From positions 248,001 through 312,000 of the forward strand of contig JAJEKV010000019.1 of NCBI GenBank assembly GCA_021234155.1: a DNA stretch of 64,000 nucleotides, read 5' to 3'. Origin of the DNA: Isoetes taiwanensis (lineage: Eukaryota; Streptophyta; Lycopodiopsida; Isoetales; Isoetaceae). The translations under genes and the position numbers were made by a program. The notes under the pieces were generated by a model, which saw nothing but the letters and a program-made list of their open reading frames with translations, ran no database searches and was not told the DNA's origin. This document shows, one piece after another, positions 1 through 12,187 of the stretch (the stretch's first letter is position 1; each line of letters starts with the position of its first letter).

Positions 1-2009
1 TGCAAAAATTTTTCAGTTTCTCATATACTTGGTTTTCAATTTTTGCTCTAGCATTTGTTTGAGATAAGATTATGACATCTAAGTTTTTTCTTTCATAAGA
101 GAGGTGGTGCTTTACACCTAACCTTGCCATCTAATCGCATTTCTTTTCATTCGCTGTGGTCCAAGTTTTTTATCTGCATGGAAGCGACTGAGAATTTTAA
201 TCATCATCTTACATATGTTATTCGACGATGCAATTCGACTTTGTCTGGATCCAGGTAAATTCGCATTTTGCATATGAGCATTTTTGCACGAGGAGCTTCA
301 TTTTTGGTGAGAGCATCCCGTTTGGGCATTTAGTATTTTTAGTTGATGCCTAGTCCATTATATAGCAATTCCCTGAATTCTATTCGCATTCTCTATATTG
401 GCGTCCTTTGCATCTTATATCTTCCAATCGAACACCTTAACTGATTTGTTTTCATTTAGACATGGTTTTATTTGCTAAGTTAGCTTTTTATATAGGTACA
501 TTTTGCATTGTAATTTTTATTTTTGATGTGAGCACCCATTTGGCATATGGTACCAACATGGTTGGTTGTCTAGTTGACCACTTTTATAACGTTTGTATCT
601 TTCTGCCTCTCGCATGAAATGTTCCATCTTTAGTATGCTATTCTTCTCCTTGTTAGTTCCTTCCATTGTTCTTGCTAGAGTGTCTTTTCCATCATATAGA
701 GGTGGTTCTCTTGCCCAGGTCATGATGTTTGAGTTTATTCCTTTGATAGCATGCCGTGGTTGAAGTTCAGATTGCTCATTCTAGGAGCTTGCTCGATTAC
801 TAACGCGGGCACTTACATTTATTCTCCACTCGCTTTCTACCCTTCAAGGCCTTCCATTTACGCCGCCAGTCCTAGCATACCCCATTGCATGTTGTCTTTT
901 TTGGAGGATTTGTCGGGTTGTGGTTTCATGTGGTTGGTGATGTGTGGGTGGTTTCCACTTAATTTTTATTCTTTTGATGCTTATGTTTAGATTGGCATGA
1001 GTAGTTCCATTGTCCGCTGTTTAATGTTGCTTTCTAAGTTCGTATTGGTAGTTTTGTACTCGCATGCTTAACATGAATATGACTTTTATATGGTTGGGAT
1101 CTTATTATCAATTTTCTCAAATAACTTTTGATTATAGATGTTTAGATAGGTTGTCTAGATTTTGTCGCCGTTCGTTTTATGTGGTGCAAGGTTGCGGGGA
1201 AGTATCTCTTAGGTTTTTGTCTACCTCGACTTGACGGCTCTAGTACCTTAGATACATTCTTTTATATGAGATATGGCATGTACATGTGAAACGACCTCTA
1301 AGACTATTGTATTTAGATTCTGTCTTGCTGCAAGTGAGGTTCATTCGCTCATCATGATATATATGCTTGACTATGATTTTAATATCTTTTGGTTATTCGT
1401 TCCCTTTATTTGCTATTATCGGGTGTGCTCTCTAGCTTAATGGTCGGAGTTCTTGGTATCGCGGTCCTTTATTTTATTCCTTTGGTGCGGCTTTGGTCAC
1501 CTGAGGTGATTCCTTCTAGGCGTGATTGCTAGATTCTATGTTCCATAATCTTCATCAGTTTTTCTCAAGCTTTTGTATGTTTGTTGACGATTCGTATCGA
1601 TGAATATGTACATGGTTACGCTTCTTTTGCTTGTTCTAGCCTTTGTTTTAGACGTTTGATCTTCCATGCACTCTTTGTCTTGTTTCCATGCACTTTGTTA
1701 GTCCTAATGGTCTAGTTTTGGTTAGCACGATTTTCATAAAGCTTGATTTCATTCAATCTTGTGTGTGTCGGTTGGCTCTTATCATGTTAGGGGCTAGGTG
1801 TGTTTGGATTCTTGATGGTTATACATGGGTATCCTTTGTGCCTTGACCTCTTTTCCCCGGCCGCTTTCGCCTTTGATCATTATCTTTCCATTATGTTATT
1901 TTTAGATGTAGCAATCCGGTTAGTTTTAGATGCTTTGTTTATTACATTTCTTCCGCAGCCTTATTCCATGTCTCGCCTCAGATATACCTTTTTGTTCATT
2001 TTATGTAAT
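1..2009. other. T-rich intergenic stretch without recognisable genes
   Basis: No open frame here has recognisable protein character, and the short frames present are low-complexity Phe/Leu/Ser translations of T-rich DNA. No terminal repeats or RNA genes were seen. Confidence 0.5.
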
Positions 2010-2097
2010 TTTTGGGTTGCCCCTAGGGGGCAATCCCTTGTTTATAATGGGTTTTGGCATATTCATAGTATATGCTAGCATGTACCTAGAATATGCC
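2010..2097. repeat. Dispersed hairpin repeat, family A, copy 1
   Basis: A palindrome (TTGCCCC-TA-GGGGGCAA) is followed by CCCTTGTTTAT and then an imperfect inverted repeat beginning GGCATATTC and ending GAATATGCC. The same order of parts recurs at 37925-38040, so this is a dispersed family and not chance. No coding capacity. It could be the end of a small transposon, but no class-specific terminus is visible. Confidence 0.6.
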
Positions 2098-2110
2098 AAA
2101 ATCGCTAAAA

Positions 2111-3639
2111 CCCCAGAAGTCAGTAAATGTTAGGTCATCCCCTCACAAAGGGCTATGTCGCGGCATACTGGGCTAACAGGAAGTTTGATGCATGGAGTCG
2201 AGCATCATATGCCAAGCATGTTGGCTCAGGGCTCTTGGCTAATCCATGCCGAATGCGAGGATTATAGAAGAAGGCAAGATTGTGTAGCGGCCCCGAAGCT
2301 CTTTTGTTCATGTTTTGCATGCCACAAGAACATCCATGCCACTTTTCGCTGGCAAAACAGATATTAAAATTTTGAAGATGGAGCTCGACTGCAGATTCAT
2401 ATTTACCGCATGTGCCTTTTTGCAGACAAGCTTCTCCTACTGTGTGGGTCCTCAAAGCAAAAGCTTCTTTCCCGCCGATGGTTCAATAAAAACAAGACCT
2501 AATTTCGCTCTTGAAATCCTATGCGAGTGCTAAATATGATCTGGACGCTTCTTCTCTACATGTTCCTTTTTTAAAATCGCTTTGAATCATCCTTTCGCAA
2601 TAGTTGCTTGGCCGGGCAAATGTGGGAAAATCACGTGGGGAAGCCTTTTACTTGTTCGGGCAACACATCTTTTCTGGTCCCGGCCCCATTGATTCGGGCC
2701 TCTTATTTTGGCAATTTGAGATAAGGTATGTTTCTTGGTTCACTTACTTTCTCATTAGTCCTGTTCCATCAAGGGCAACTAAATCAACAAAAATCACTTA
2801 AAGTTTGAAGTCAAGTTAGGATTAGCTCAAGGTATTTTGATGGGGTTATACCTTCAGTTTTTCCTCCACTCTCATTGTACAAACACCCTCTATTCCATCA
2901 TTTGTATCGTGTTATTACACTACACTATCTATTACAAATAATCCAAGGATGTAGTAGGCAAGCTGCCTACTCAATTTGGTCTCTCCGCCATACTAGTAAA
3001 TTGGTTGGTGGCAATCTTACAAGTTGGATTTCATGTCTGATCAACTCCCATTGATCCTTAATCTGGCAATCCCATCTAGTATTCCTCGATGAAGGTCATG
3101 AATACTCATCGGGAACAACAAAGCGGTGCAGAAAAAATTAACAAGGTAGACTTACATGGTGGGTACCTAGCCAATCTTCCCGACTTCGCTTTTGTATTCT
3201 TTGAAACCGGGTGTATTTGGTCAGATAGCAAGTCTTGATCCGGAGTAGTCGCTTTTATCCCCCCCGCTCTACACATTTAAACAAGGAAGCATGTTTTCTT
3301 AGCGTAATATCTACCACATGGAGTAACGATTTTGGTCAGCAATTTACCAAAGAAAAAGAACATTCACGAGATCTTAAGGCACCTTTAAAGGTGTTCGTGG
3401 TCTACTTGATATTCAGCCAAATGAGCTAGGTGACCGGAATACAAGGGTTCCCGCTTGTAAAGGTTCGCAATTTTGCTATTTGAGTCCCAAAGTGAGGCTT
3501 AAATGGTGTATATGTCATTATTTGTCAGATTTGATGGAGCACACCCCTTTTTCATGCATATGACCTAATTGTGGAATGCTTTTGGCTTCAAGTCTTTCCC
3601 TAAGTAAACTTGGGCTTCCTCAGATGTCCTTTTTTTTCC
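2111..3639. other. Intergenic, nothing recognised
   Basis: Only short frames without family signatures are present (up to about 100 codons, overlapping on both strands near 2.15-2.5 kb). Nothing supports a gene. Confidence 0.4.
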
Positions 3640-4660
3640 TTGTTTTCTTCTTTTTATACCTTGATAAGTATTTTGGATACAAAATAGAACCCGATAGATG
3701 GTGCTTATATTACGGATATGAGCAACTAAGTTTTTTCAAGATGTTAATAATGAAGAAATTAGCTTTCTCAAAGTTGGGTTCATGCATGACTATTTCAATA
3801 ACCCATGTAAGTGGCTTGATTATGCGACTTTTGAGGAGAAGGTCGCCTTTGGGAAAGTAGAAAGGAAACCGAGGTTTGAGATACGTAAAGGTGAACCTTT
3901 GATAAATGTGGAAAAGCAAGCATCCGGGGCCCGTGATCGCAATGAATTTAAATGACGTTGTGTGTCCGATGTATCCTTGAGTAGTGTTGAGGTAGATACA
4001 TAAATTGCAAAAATTGATGATCTCAATTTGGAAGATGATTTAGTCAAGATACCTAAGACGCGAAAGTTCTCAAAATCCGCACCTATTGGATAGTGACCTA
4101 GGTGGATTTGAGACAACTATTGAGACAACATCAGATGTATTAGTTGACTTTGTTACCACAGATGATGCTAACCATGATGAGCAAGAGTTTGGCTGATAGG
4201 GCATGCATATCGGAGATGGATGAAGACTTTGACTCTAATGATGGTAATGCATACGATATGAGATGGATGGTGGTCTTGATTCTAGTGATGATGACATGGA
4301 CGATGAGAGTGAAGATGTGGATATTGAGCATGCATTGGAAATTGAAAATTTCTGAGATGGAGTAGGCACTATTCATAAACAGATCAACTTGGCAAAGGAG
4401 CATGAGGTCAAGTTTCGTTGAAGTTGCAAAGGCTAGTGGAAATGACCAAAGGAGATATTATGATTTAGATTTAAGAATAAAAACCTTGAAGTCCAACCGA
4501 GATGTAAAGCCGCAGTGCCAGAATTGGATGGAAATTTTAAAGCTTAAAGAAGAGAAAATTGGGATTCTAGAAAAGAGGGTGTTATCAAAAGTCAAAGCCG
4601 GGTAAAAAAACATCGACAAAGAAGAACGAAATACGTGAATTGGAGACACAAGTTAGATAA
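3640..4660 (+). pseudogene. Decayed acidic/coiled-coil coding remnant, unknown family
   Basis: Several plus-strand segments in shifting frames read like protein. One near 3.82-3.95 kb contains EEKVAFGKVERKPRFEIRK. A strongly acidic one near 4.27-4.35 kb (DSSDDDMDDESEDVDIEHA) follows, and a Lys/Glu-rich one at 4.40-4.64 kb contains LKLKEEKIGILEKR and could form a coiled coil. They are separated by stops and frameshifts. I do not recognise the family. An acidic patch followed by a basic coiled coil fits a nuclear or retrotransposon-associated protein, but that is a guess. No start, intron pattern or terminal repeat could be fixed, so this may be several unrelated scraps. Confidence 0.3.
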
Positions 4661-5640
4661 CCCCCCCCTAAGGAGGTAAATTGTTTCTCCATTCCTCTAT
4701 GGACATTTTTATATACCTAAACTGTAAGTGAATAACCATTTCTTTTTCTTTCAAAGATCGACAACTATTCAAGTAGTAGAGTATGTGTAAGGCTCGCTAG
4801 TGGCCATTCTATCTTCTAGAATTGTGTTGTTGGCATGGTAGATTCGGGATAGAAAGCATCTAGGACACCCATTACTTTCTCACTTGATTATTCTCGCAGG
4901 TTCACTAAATGGATTTTCTATGCTATCCAAAGACAACAGTTTAGATTGATTGGTGAAGTAACCTCAAGGAGCAAAACATGTTTGAGTTATGCTTTATGGA
5001 AGTTGAAGGCTTATTTACTACAGCCTTTATTGATTTATGGGTAGTCCCTTATGGTCCTTACATGGTAGATTGCCATTTCTGTCTTGGATTTTTTGCCCTA
5101 TAGTTTCACAATGTCCAACTTGATGCCTTCAACTGTCAAGTTCTAATCACGGGTACTAAAATTTGTGGCACAACTGCAACTTATTTGGTTGGAATGCATA
5201 TTGCAAGAAAAATTGGCAGAAAGTTGAGGGAGTTCGTGAATGGGTTTTCTCGTTGTCCCTCAGCTAGACGTTATAAATTAGTTTTAGTTAAGAATTGTAC
5301 CTTAAGATCTCAATTTTCTATCATAAGCTTTTGGGACAAATTCAATGGTACTGTTCAAAGTTTGGACCATGGAACTAGTATAAACATGGGCTTAAAAATT
5401 ACCGTACGTTACTCCCAATTACATTTTTGTTTAAATAAGAAATAGACTTTGTTATCAATTACTAGAACTTTGGCCTACTCTCCATATTCATAAGCAGATT
5501 TGTCAACTTAGTTCTACCTACCCCAACCCCGACAGTCCCTTAAACCATTCAAGTTTTAGTACATCAAGTACGAGCCAGTTAGTTTTTTTAGTGCATTTAT
5601 TGGCTCCCCATTTGGACTTGGATTCCAGGGGGTACATGTA
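4661..5640. other. Intergenic with one unassigned 86-codon frame
   Basis: A plus-strand frame at 5185-5445 has normal amino-acid composition but no recognisable motif. The surrounding DNA has many stops in all frames. Nothing else is supported. Confidence 0.3.
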
Positions 5641-6729
5641 GGTAGATTACATTTTGTCATACAATATAGAAGTTGGGTCTTAATTTTGCTCAACGGTGCA
5701 TTTTGGCGACGACACGTGGCGACGCCAATATCGCGGAATGCCATTCGGGTCCCCTGATTCCGTGTTACCCGCTTCCGCCGGGTTTTCTTCGTTTTATTTT
5801 AGGTTCTCGACCGGCCGGCTTGTGTTAGGGTTTCGACCGGCCAAGAAGAGGAAACGGGCTTGTTTGCCGCAAGAGGAAGCCTAAGATCCGAAAGCAAACA
5901 GAGAATGCATGCCAGTTCGAAAAGCATAGGAAGCCAAGCAGATCCGGAAAGCAGATCCGGAAAGCAAACACACCAAGCAAAACCGGCAGATCCGGCAACC
6001 GGAAAGCAGATCCCCGGCAAATGCAAATCGGGCAGTGCTTCAAAGCACGGTAGATGCAACTCCGCCAATTTTTCTTGTAGCAGAGTTCTTGTAGCAAAAT
6101 CAATCCCCAACTTTATTGAATGCAGTTGATCGCATTCCTAAGACACGGGAGACCCGCTCCCAGCCTATCACGGCCGGGGCCCTCCTTAAGTGCCGGAATG
6201 CCATCCCAACCTAGCCCTATACAATCTTGCACATGTGCCACAAGATCTTACACACATGCTTAGACTCTCTCATTTTATTTTAAAAGCTTTAAACCTTATA
6301 GAGTTTTCTCAAAAGTAAACTATATATAGTTTCCATATCGTAAAACCTTACAAGGTTTTCACTTACATTGCTTAGTTTACCCTAAGTTTGTTGGTGGTTT
6401 ACCCTAATATTAGTTTTACCCTAATATTATGCAACAAGTTTAGTTCACATGGTTTTACTAAACAACAAGGTTTAGTTCACTAAGTTTACAAGATTTTCAC
6501 TTCACGCTAAAAGGACACCATTAATGCATTTGATAATACAATCTTCCACAAGATCTTACACATGTGGGGGTAGATTACATTTTGTCATACAATCTTGCAC
6601 ATGTCCACAAGATCTTACACACGTGCCTAGACTCTTTTCATTTTATTTTAAAAAGTTTAAAACCTTATAGAGTTTTTCCAAAAGTAAGCTATGTATAGTT
6701 TCCATATCAGAAACCTTACAAGGTCTTTT
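5641..6729. repeat. Cluster of direct repeats, 25 bp and about 140 bp
   Basis: An exact 25-bp word starting GGTAGATTACATTTTGTC lies at 5641-5665 and again at 6569-6593. A longer unit beginning ATACAATCTTGCACATG lies at 6219-6360 and is repeated with about 90 percent identity at 6587-6729. The second long unit directly follows the second short one, so about 930 bp carries overlapping duplicated modules. Short TTTACCCTAATATTA duplications sit at about 6.40-6.43 kb. These could be LTR or solo-LTR remnants, but no TG...CA termini or target duplication could be fixed. Confidence 0.6.
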
Positions 6730-6862
6730 TAGTTCATTGGTCTTACTAGTGACATATATATCCTAAGCTCAAGTATTTAACACTTATTCTTGATGATAAC
6801 GTTCTTTTCTTCATTTCTTATTAATTGTTTAAACGCTGATATATATTGGAATTCAAACCATA

Positions 6863-7350
6863 TTGTGCTGCATAAAGGATGTAAAAGGGGATGTGTATAT
6901 TGTGCAAAGGGAAGTTGCCAAGAATGGTGATGACTACCCAGAATTGCACATCTCGGTTTTAGTGAATGGATCAATAGTTGATTGGAACAACGCGTTGTTG
7001 GTGTCATCATTTCGGTGTATAATTCTTTTGCCTAACAAGATATTTCAATGGATTGAAGAAGAAGAAACTTGCAGAAGACAATATATGTCTCAAAGCTCTG
7101 GAAGTAGCCAACAAAATTAAGAAGAAAGGGGAAAAGCCTATAGTTTTCAACGATGGTATTGAAGATGACGATCCTTTGGGGGATAACCTCTTATCTGAGC
7201 AAGATAAGCTACTATGCAAAATGACAATATGGAAGTTGATAATGATGATGATAAGGCCTTTGACTTCACTTTGCGCAATTACCTTAAGCTTCCCATCACA
7301 CCCATAAGATTGGTGGAGAATCATGCTTTTCTTTGCAATCAAGGCATCTA
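6863..7350 (+). pseudogene. Hypothetical protein remnant, acidic C-terminus
   Basis: A plus-strand frame at 6863-7120 (contains GDVYIVQREVAKNGDDYPE) overlaps a second frame from 7053 (contains CLKALEVANKIKKKGEKPI and a DDDPLGDNLLSEQD segment). A further frame change near 7.21 kb restores plausible coding (NDNMEVDNDDDKAFDF...LPITPIRLVENHAFLC) to a stop at about 7350. Composition and continuity look like genuine protein broken by two frameshifts. No family was recognised. Charged and acidic tracts suggest an intracellular, possibly nuclear, protein. No splice sites were needed to read it. Confidence 0.35.
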
Positions 7351-8880
7351 AAGAATCAACAATTTCGGCGCTTTAGCCCCTATTAGCAAAGATGCTTAGA
7401 TCATTCTTGGTAATATTTCCGGTTTTTGAAAAGTCAAACTTACCACTGTACCCTTTCTATTTGCTTGCGTCTGCATTTTTTTCTGCCTCTTTTAAATATG
7501 TGGCGAGCTATAAGGCTGAGCCAATTACTGGCATGATATGCTAGGTGATTAATTTCTGCATTAGCTGGCTGGCATTTCAGTTCTTGATTATTATTTTTTG
7601 GTTATTAATTATTTGATTTGGATATGGCGATACCGCTTTGTTTGGCTACCGAGGTAGTTTATTAGTTTGCTTCAATGGCATTCAAGATTGTGATGCAAAG
7701 GTCGTCGGGTTTCGGATCAATTATAGTTCCTAGACAATGATGTAGTGGCGACACTCACAAACAAAGACTTCGCAGCTCACGTTCTAGAAAATACCAAGGT
7801 ATATCTTCTGCCACTAAAATTAAGTCAAAATTGTCCTTGCTTCTCACCTTATTTCATATGACTTTCCGCTAATCAAACATTCTTAAATGTACGGGTCTTA
7901 GGCATATTGAGATTGAATATAACTGGTGACAACAAGGTCGTGCAATGCTTCTAATAAGGGCAAGTTCGGACGGTCTCGCGACACGCGTGCGGTGAACGAC
8001 GCATGGATAGATGAGTTAACAATGTTCGGCGATATCGACACCGTGATCCAAGACGCTACATGTCACAAAGTGGTAGGAGCATTGCTTGACAAATTTCTGC
8101 TATCCATTAGGAGGGGCATTAGCTACAATGAAGATAGATCCTCAATCATTGCGCCAAAGCGTGCATCAAGAGTCGGGATAAATGCATGTTCGAGCTCAAT
8201 CACGCGGACTCCAAATCATTGCATTCATCGGGACCCAAACTCACAACACGACCCATAACTATTGAGCAACAAAAGACATGCCTTCGCCTTTCTAAGCAGC
8301 TTTCCTTGGCTTGCAACTTCCATGTATTTCATGCTATTAAATTCTTAGCAACCTTCTTCATTTTAAAATATCGAGTTCTTCCTCTCAACAAAATTGATAT
8401 ACAAAACAATTCACAGTTCCTAAGTTCTTTTGCACCCCACTCCTCGCCTTACTTCTCTATTTGAATTCTTCATACATTGCTTCAGATGCTATCAAGTATC
8501 AAATACTCCATGCTATTAATAAACTCATGGTATCAAGTACTCTATTGTCTAAGTAGCAACTTGAATCGATTGTCAAAACATGACTTTGAACTATGATTTA
8601 AGTCACTTCACAAAACATGTATTTCCATTCTCTCCTCTATTAGACTTATGCTTCTGCCATCCTTATTCCATACCGAGCACCACAGACCAATATGTTACAC
8701 TCAAACCCCAATGTCCATGTGTCCAGTTGGATCCTAGTCCAAGAGGAGCTCAACATCTAAGGAGGAGTTAGTGATGCAAATGGGTACCATCATCTTCACA
8801 AAATGACAATGTTCTAAAATAGCAATTTTGATTGATTATAAAAATATAACTTTCAAGTATGATTTAAGCCACCTCAACCT
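7351..8880. other. Intergenic with one unassigned 110-codon frame
   Basis: The plus-strand frame at 7926-8258 (starts MTTRSCNASNKGKFGRSRDT) has balanced composition but no recognisable family, and may be chance or a remnant. The rest is AT-rich without structure that I can name. Confidence 0.3.
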
Positions 8881-8922
8881 CCGGCCACGGAGGGCAACCC
8901 TCCCGTCGCAGACCCTTGTTTC
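8881..8922. repeat. Dispersed hairpin repeat, family B, copy 1
   Basis: A perfect GGAGGG-CAA-CCCTCC hairpin is followed about 14 bases on by CCCTTGTTT. Related copies with the same order lie at 31421-31476 and 42399-42455. Confidence 0.6.
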
Positions 8923-10313
8923 TTTATGTTCCACATATCTTTTGTTCCTTTTCATGATCCTATGTTCGTTCCAATTGTGTTTATTTGTCATTTCGTCTTC
9001 GTTCTCATTTAATTCTTTTTTCTTCTTGTTGGTTTGTTCTTTATTCTTCTGCTCCATGTATGCTGGTGTGTTCCTTGTTAGATTTTCGCTTAGTTCTTTT
9101 GAGTCATTTTTGGGTCATTTTTTAATATTTCTCTCTCTCTTTCACATATTCTTTTTATTCTCCCTCCTTCGTTTAATCATTGACTTCGTAGATCTATTTT
9201 AAATCGTTTTGTCCCTTATTTGTTCTTTCTCTTGTGTTTGCTCGGCTCATCTCTTGAGTAAGCCTTTTAATATTGCTTTGCCACTTGGTGACAATATATA
9301 AATTTTTTTGCCCATCACCGGGTTATCCAAGTTTCCCCACTAGCCTTGCTTAGCCATGTTTTGTTTTTTTGTCCCATTTTGTCTCTTTCATTCAAGCATC
9401 CTTTTTTTGCTCTTTCTTCCATGGTTTTTTACGCCCTATTGCCCTCGTCATCTTAGTTTGCTCGTTTGTTAGTCTAATTCATCCTGTTTGGCCTTGTTGA
9501 TCATTTTTTCATTACCTTCTTGTACTTTATTCACATACTCCATTAGCTCTACTATATTTTCTAAGGTATAGTTCCTTTTTTGTGTTCTCATTGGTTCTTG
9601 CTTGCTCTATGCCTTGACGTATTTTTTCCTTTTTGCAATGATATATTTAGGTTTTGGAGTTTTTTGGATCCTTTTGATGCATATATCTCTAAAAGTTTAT
9701 TCTGTATCGTTTAGTCTACGTGCTTTATGTATTTGTGTGTTTTCCTTGTCAGTTTTTTGTTGAGTCCTTGTAACTCTTTTAATTCCTTTGTCTGTTCCAG
9801 TTTGACCCCGTTAACTCTTTTGGGTAGTGCACTTCCTGCCATTGCTTTTAATTGCCTCGTTTCTTCTTTCTTTTGTTTCCTTGTGCTCCACTTTGACCTC
9901 CTTAACTCGTTTGCGTCATGCCCTTCTTGCCTTTGCTTATTGCCTCGCTTTTCCTCCACTTTGTCTTGCTTCTTCTATTCCAGTAACTCCATTAGATCCC
10001 TTAGTTCATCATGTGTGTATTACGCTAGTCTTTCTAGAATGCATAACTTTCATATCTATTTTGACCATGTCTTCTCTTGATTCAACTTAATCCTCTTTTT
10101 CATATTGGGATCCATATATCATGTTCTTTGCCCACTGCGTTGATTATCCCCGTTATTCTATCAGTCTTGCTTTGTAGTTTTCAGGTTGCCCCCTTTTTCT
10201 GATTTGTTCTATTCATCATTTTTGGCCAATTTTTCCTTCGTTTCACTTTTTGCCTTTTATTTCTTTGTCGTCTTGGTTTGCTCCATTCCTTTGAAGTAGA
10301 TTCCTCTTCTATC
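8923..10313. other. T/C-rich low-complexity tract
   Basis: The plus strand is strongly pyrimidine-biased (TTCTTCTTG, TTTCTCTCTCTCTTTC and similar), which produces long but meaningless Leu/Ser/Phe/Cys frames at 8828-9202 and 9727-10090. No gene is supported. Confidence 0.5.
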
Positions 10314-10336
10314 GGCCAACTAGTTGTGTCATAGGA

Positions 10337-10398
10337 CCCATCCTAGGAATGCCACGGTTCTATTGTGATAGCAATAGAACCGACATTCCTTGGATGGG
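10337..10398. repeat. Near-perfect inverted repeat with 6-nt loop
   Basis: The left arm at 10337-10365 (starts CCCATCCTAGGAATG) pairs with the right arm at 10372-10398 (ends CATTCCTTGGATGGG). Only one mismatch and a small bulge break about 27 pairs, around the loop TGATAG. It would form a stable hairpin in RNA or extruded DNA. Confidence 0.75.
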
Positions 10399-10832
10399 AC
10401 GCCCCTACTTGCACCTCCTATTTATACCACCTCCTTCCTCATTTCCACCATCGGCATTCTCTTGAGCTTATTTTCCTTATTGTTCTTTTTTCTAGCTCCA
10501 CAAGCTTCCGCCCCCCTCTCCCTTTATCATATCCGAGCTTGTTGGTCATTTCTTCATCCGCTTTTCCCGTTTTCTCATTTCATGTTCCATCGTTGAAGTT
10601 GCTTCATTTCCTGTTAGTCAGTCGGTTATCTCAGATTTGTCTATTTGTCTATACTTCTTCGGTCGCTCTGCAAAAACTGTTTTCCTCCATGTTTCTTTCT
10701 AGTTTTATGAACGTGCATACATTCTTATTTTTCATTTTTCTCGGTAGTAATCAGAGCCTCCGAGACTTACTTATCATTTCATTATTTTTCGGCATGGCAC
10801 TGTGGTCTCGGAGTCATGATTCTTTTTTCATT

Positions 10833-11155
10833 TTCTCTCGGCGTGGTAATCAGTAGCCTCGAGGCAAAGACTAATCGGATATTTTCTTGCGATGGTCATT
10901 CCGCAAAGCGGTTCCGATTGGTCGGTCATTGTTTCTTCCTCGGGGCTTTCTCTCGGTGGCTTTGTAGCCTCTTAGTCAATATTTATTTATACATGTTTTC
11001 TCGGCGCGGGCGCATTTGCCTCGAGAGATCATATTTATTGTTTTTTCTTGGCGTGGCGCTGTAGCCTCGGAGGCAAAAAGACTAACCGGTTGTTTTTTCC
11101 CGCGATGGTCATTCCGCTGAACGGTTCGATTGGTCGGTTGTTTCTTTCTGCGGCT
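10833..11155. repeat. Two direct copies of a ~113-bp unit, period ~210 bp
   Basis: Units at 10833-10945 and 11043-11155 share CGGCGTGG, GTAGCCTCG-AGGCAAA, GACTAA(T/C)CGG, GCGATGGTCATTCCGC and CGATTGGTCGGT in the same order. A weaker third copy precedes them at about 10.74-10.83 kb. CG-rich against a T-rich background, so they probably derive from a retroelement end. Confidence 0.6.
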
Positions 11156-11773
11156 GGCTCGGAGCCTCCCGAAGTCTTCTTGCCTATGACATCTAACTCA
11201 TTGACGGGTTATTTTTCTTTCAGCCTTGATTCTGCAGTAGGATTATTTAAGGTCTTGCGGTTGCCATAGTGTGTGGGGTCGTGCTTCAACTATTTGCTTG
11301 GGTTTCCTCAAAAACCTAAGAAGGCGAGTTCTTCTTCCCGATGAGGAGCAAGCCACCGAAGTCTTCTCATCTTTGCATCGACCTAAGTGGCGGATAAAAC
11401 CATCTTTTATGTTGTATTCTTGATTTCATCATGCTCTCGATGATTGTCTAGTTTCGAGCATTTAAAGTTTATATTTCCAAATTTATCTATCCCTAGTGAG
11501 GGATCCATTTGTACTCAATGTTGGCCAACTAGTTGTGTCATAGGACCCATCCTAGGAATAAAAATTTAAATTAAGTCATACAAAAGCGCTGGTAGATAAT
11601 CATACAAAAGCACTGGTAGATATTTTTACAACCCATAATCCCCTCAGTAACTCCCTCGCTTCCAAAGATGATAATTATTTCTTTATTCACAAATGTGTTC
11701 AAAGCTAAGAAAACATAAGACCAATAGAAGTCTTGCATCCAGAAGTCTTCAATCCATAACCTACAGTTTTAAG

Positions 11774-12187
11774 TTAAATATGACAAACATATGGCAATAC
11801 CTGATTACTCGTGGTCAGATCAAAAGTCCCCATTTGCATTTCTTGCCTTGATTGAGATGTATTCCCATGGCTTTGCCAAATAGGGACATCAATTCCTTTG
11901 CTAGGCGATGGCCTCATCGCTAAACTTTCAAGGTTGCCATAGCTACCAATGTTCTGGTCATCCAAAATGTTGTTTTACATGCGAACCGAAGGCTCATTGT
12001 ATGGAAGTGCCTCATCTGAGTCATTCTTATAGGGCCAGAAAGGGGAAATCCGTTCTCATAAGCATGGCTCCAAAATCAACGTAGGGCTAAATCCCTAAAG
12101 CAGATATGGCCTGCACGAAATCCTTGGGCAGAGCCCCTACATCGGTCGGATTATAGTGGCCGCCACCATAAAGCTTGGGAGGATTAA
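11774..12187 (-). pseudogene. Exon-like remnant of an unidentified gene
   Basis: Read on the minus strand, 12187 to about 12088 encodes a Pro/Gly-rich stretch (PPKLYGGGHYNPTDVGALPK then DFVQAISALGI) ending at a stop. A shifted frame continues with PYKNDSDEALPYNEPSV. From 11965 a third frame encodes DDQNIGSYGNLESLAMRPS to TTSNQ, followed by a GT that could be a donor site. Composition looks like the unstructured part of a transcription factor or RNA-binding protein, but I cannot name the family. At least one in-frame stop and two frame changes are needed, so I call it a remnant. Confidence 0.35.

Larger units (their letters stand above)
10314..11559. repeat. 1.2-kb segment bounded by exact 37-bp direct repeats
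   Basis: A 37-bp word starting GGCCAACTAGTTGTGTCA and ending CATCCTAGGAAT is present at 10314-10350 and, without change, at 11523-11559. The left copy runs into a hairpin (10337-10398) and the interval contains a tandem duplication at 10833-11155. It may be a small mobile element or a duplicated insertion footprint. No coding capacity is evident. Confidence 0.65.

Noticed and set aside
2010-2097. Helitron 3' end
   Set aside because: Hairpin present, but no CTRR terminus about 10 bp downstream and no T insertion base. Kept as an unclassified repeat.
8828-10090. Leu/Ser/Phe-rich membrane-protein-like frames
   Set aside because: They arise from T/C strand bias, with no start context, domain or codon structure.
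10337-10398. microRNA precursor
   Set aside because: The pairing is good, but the loop is only 6 nt and the arms belong to a direct-repeat structure. Without small-RNA data I keep it as an inverted repeat.
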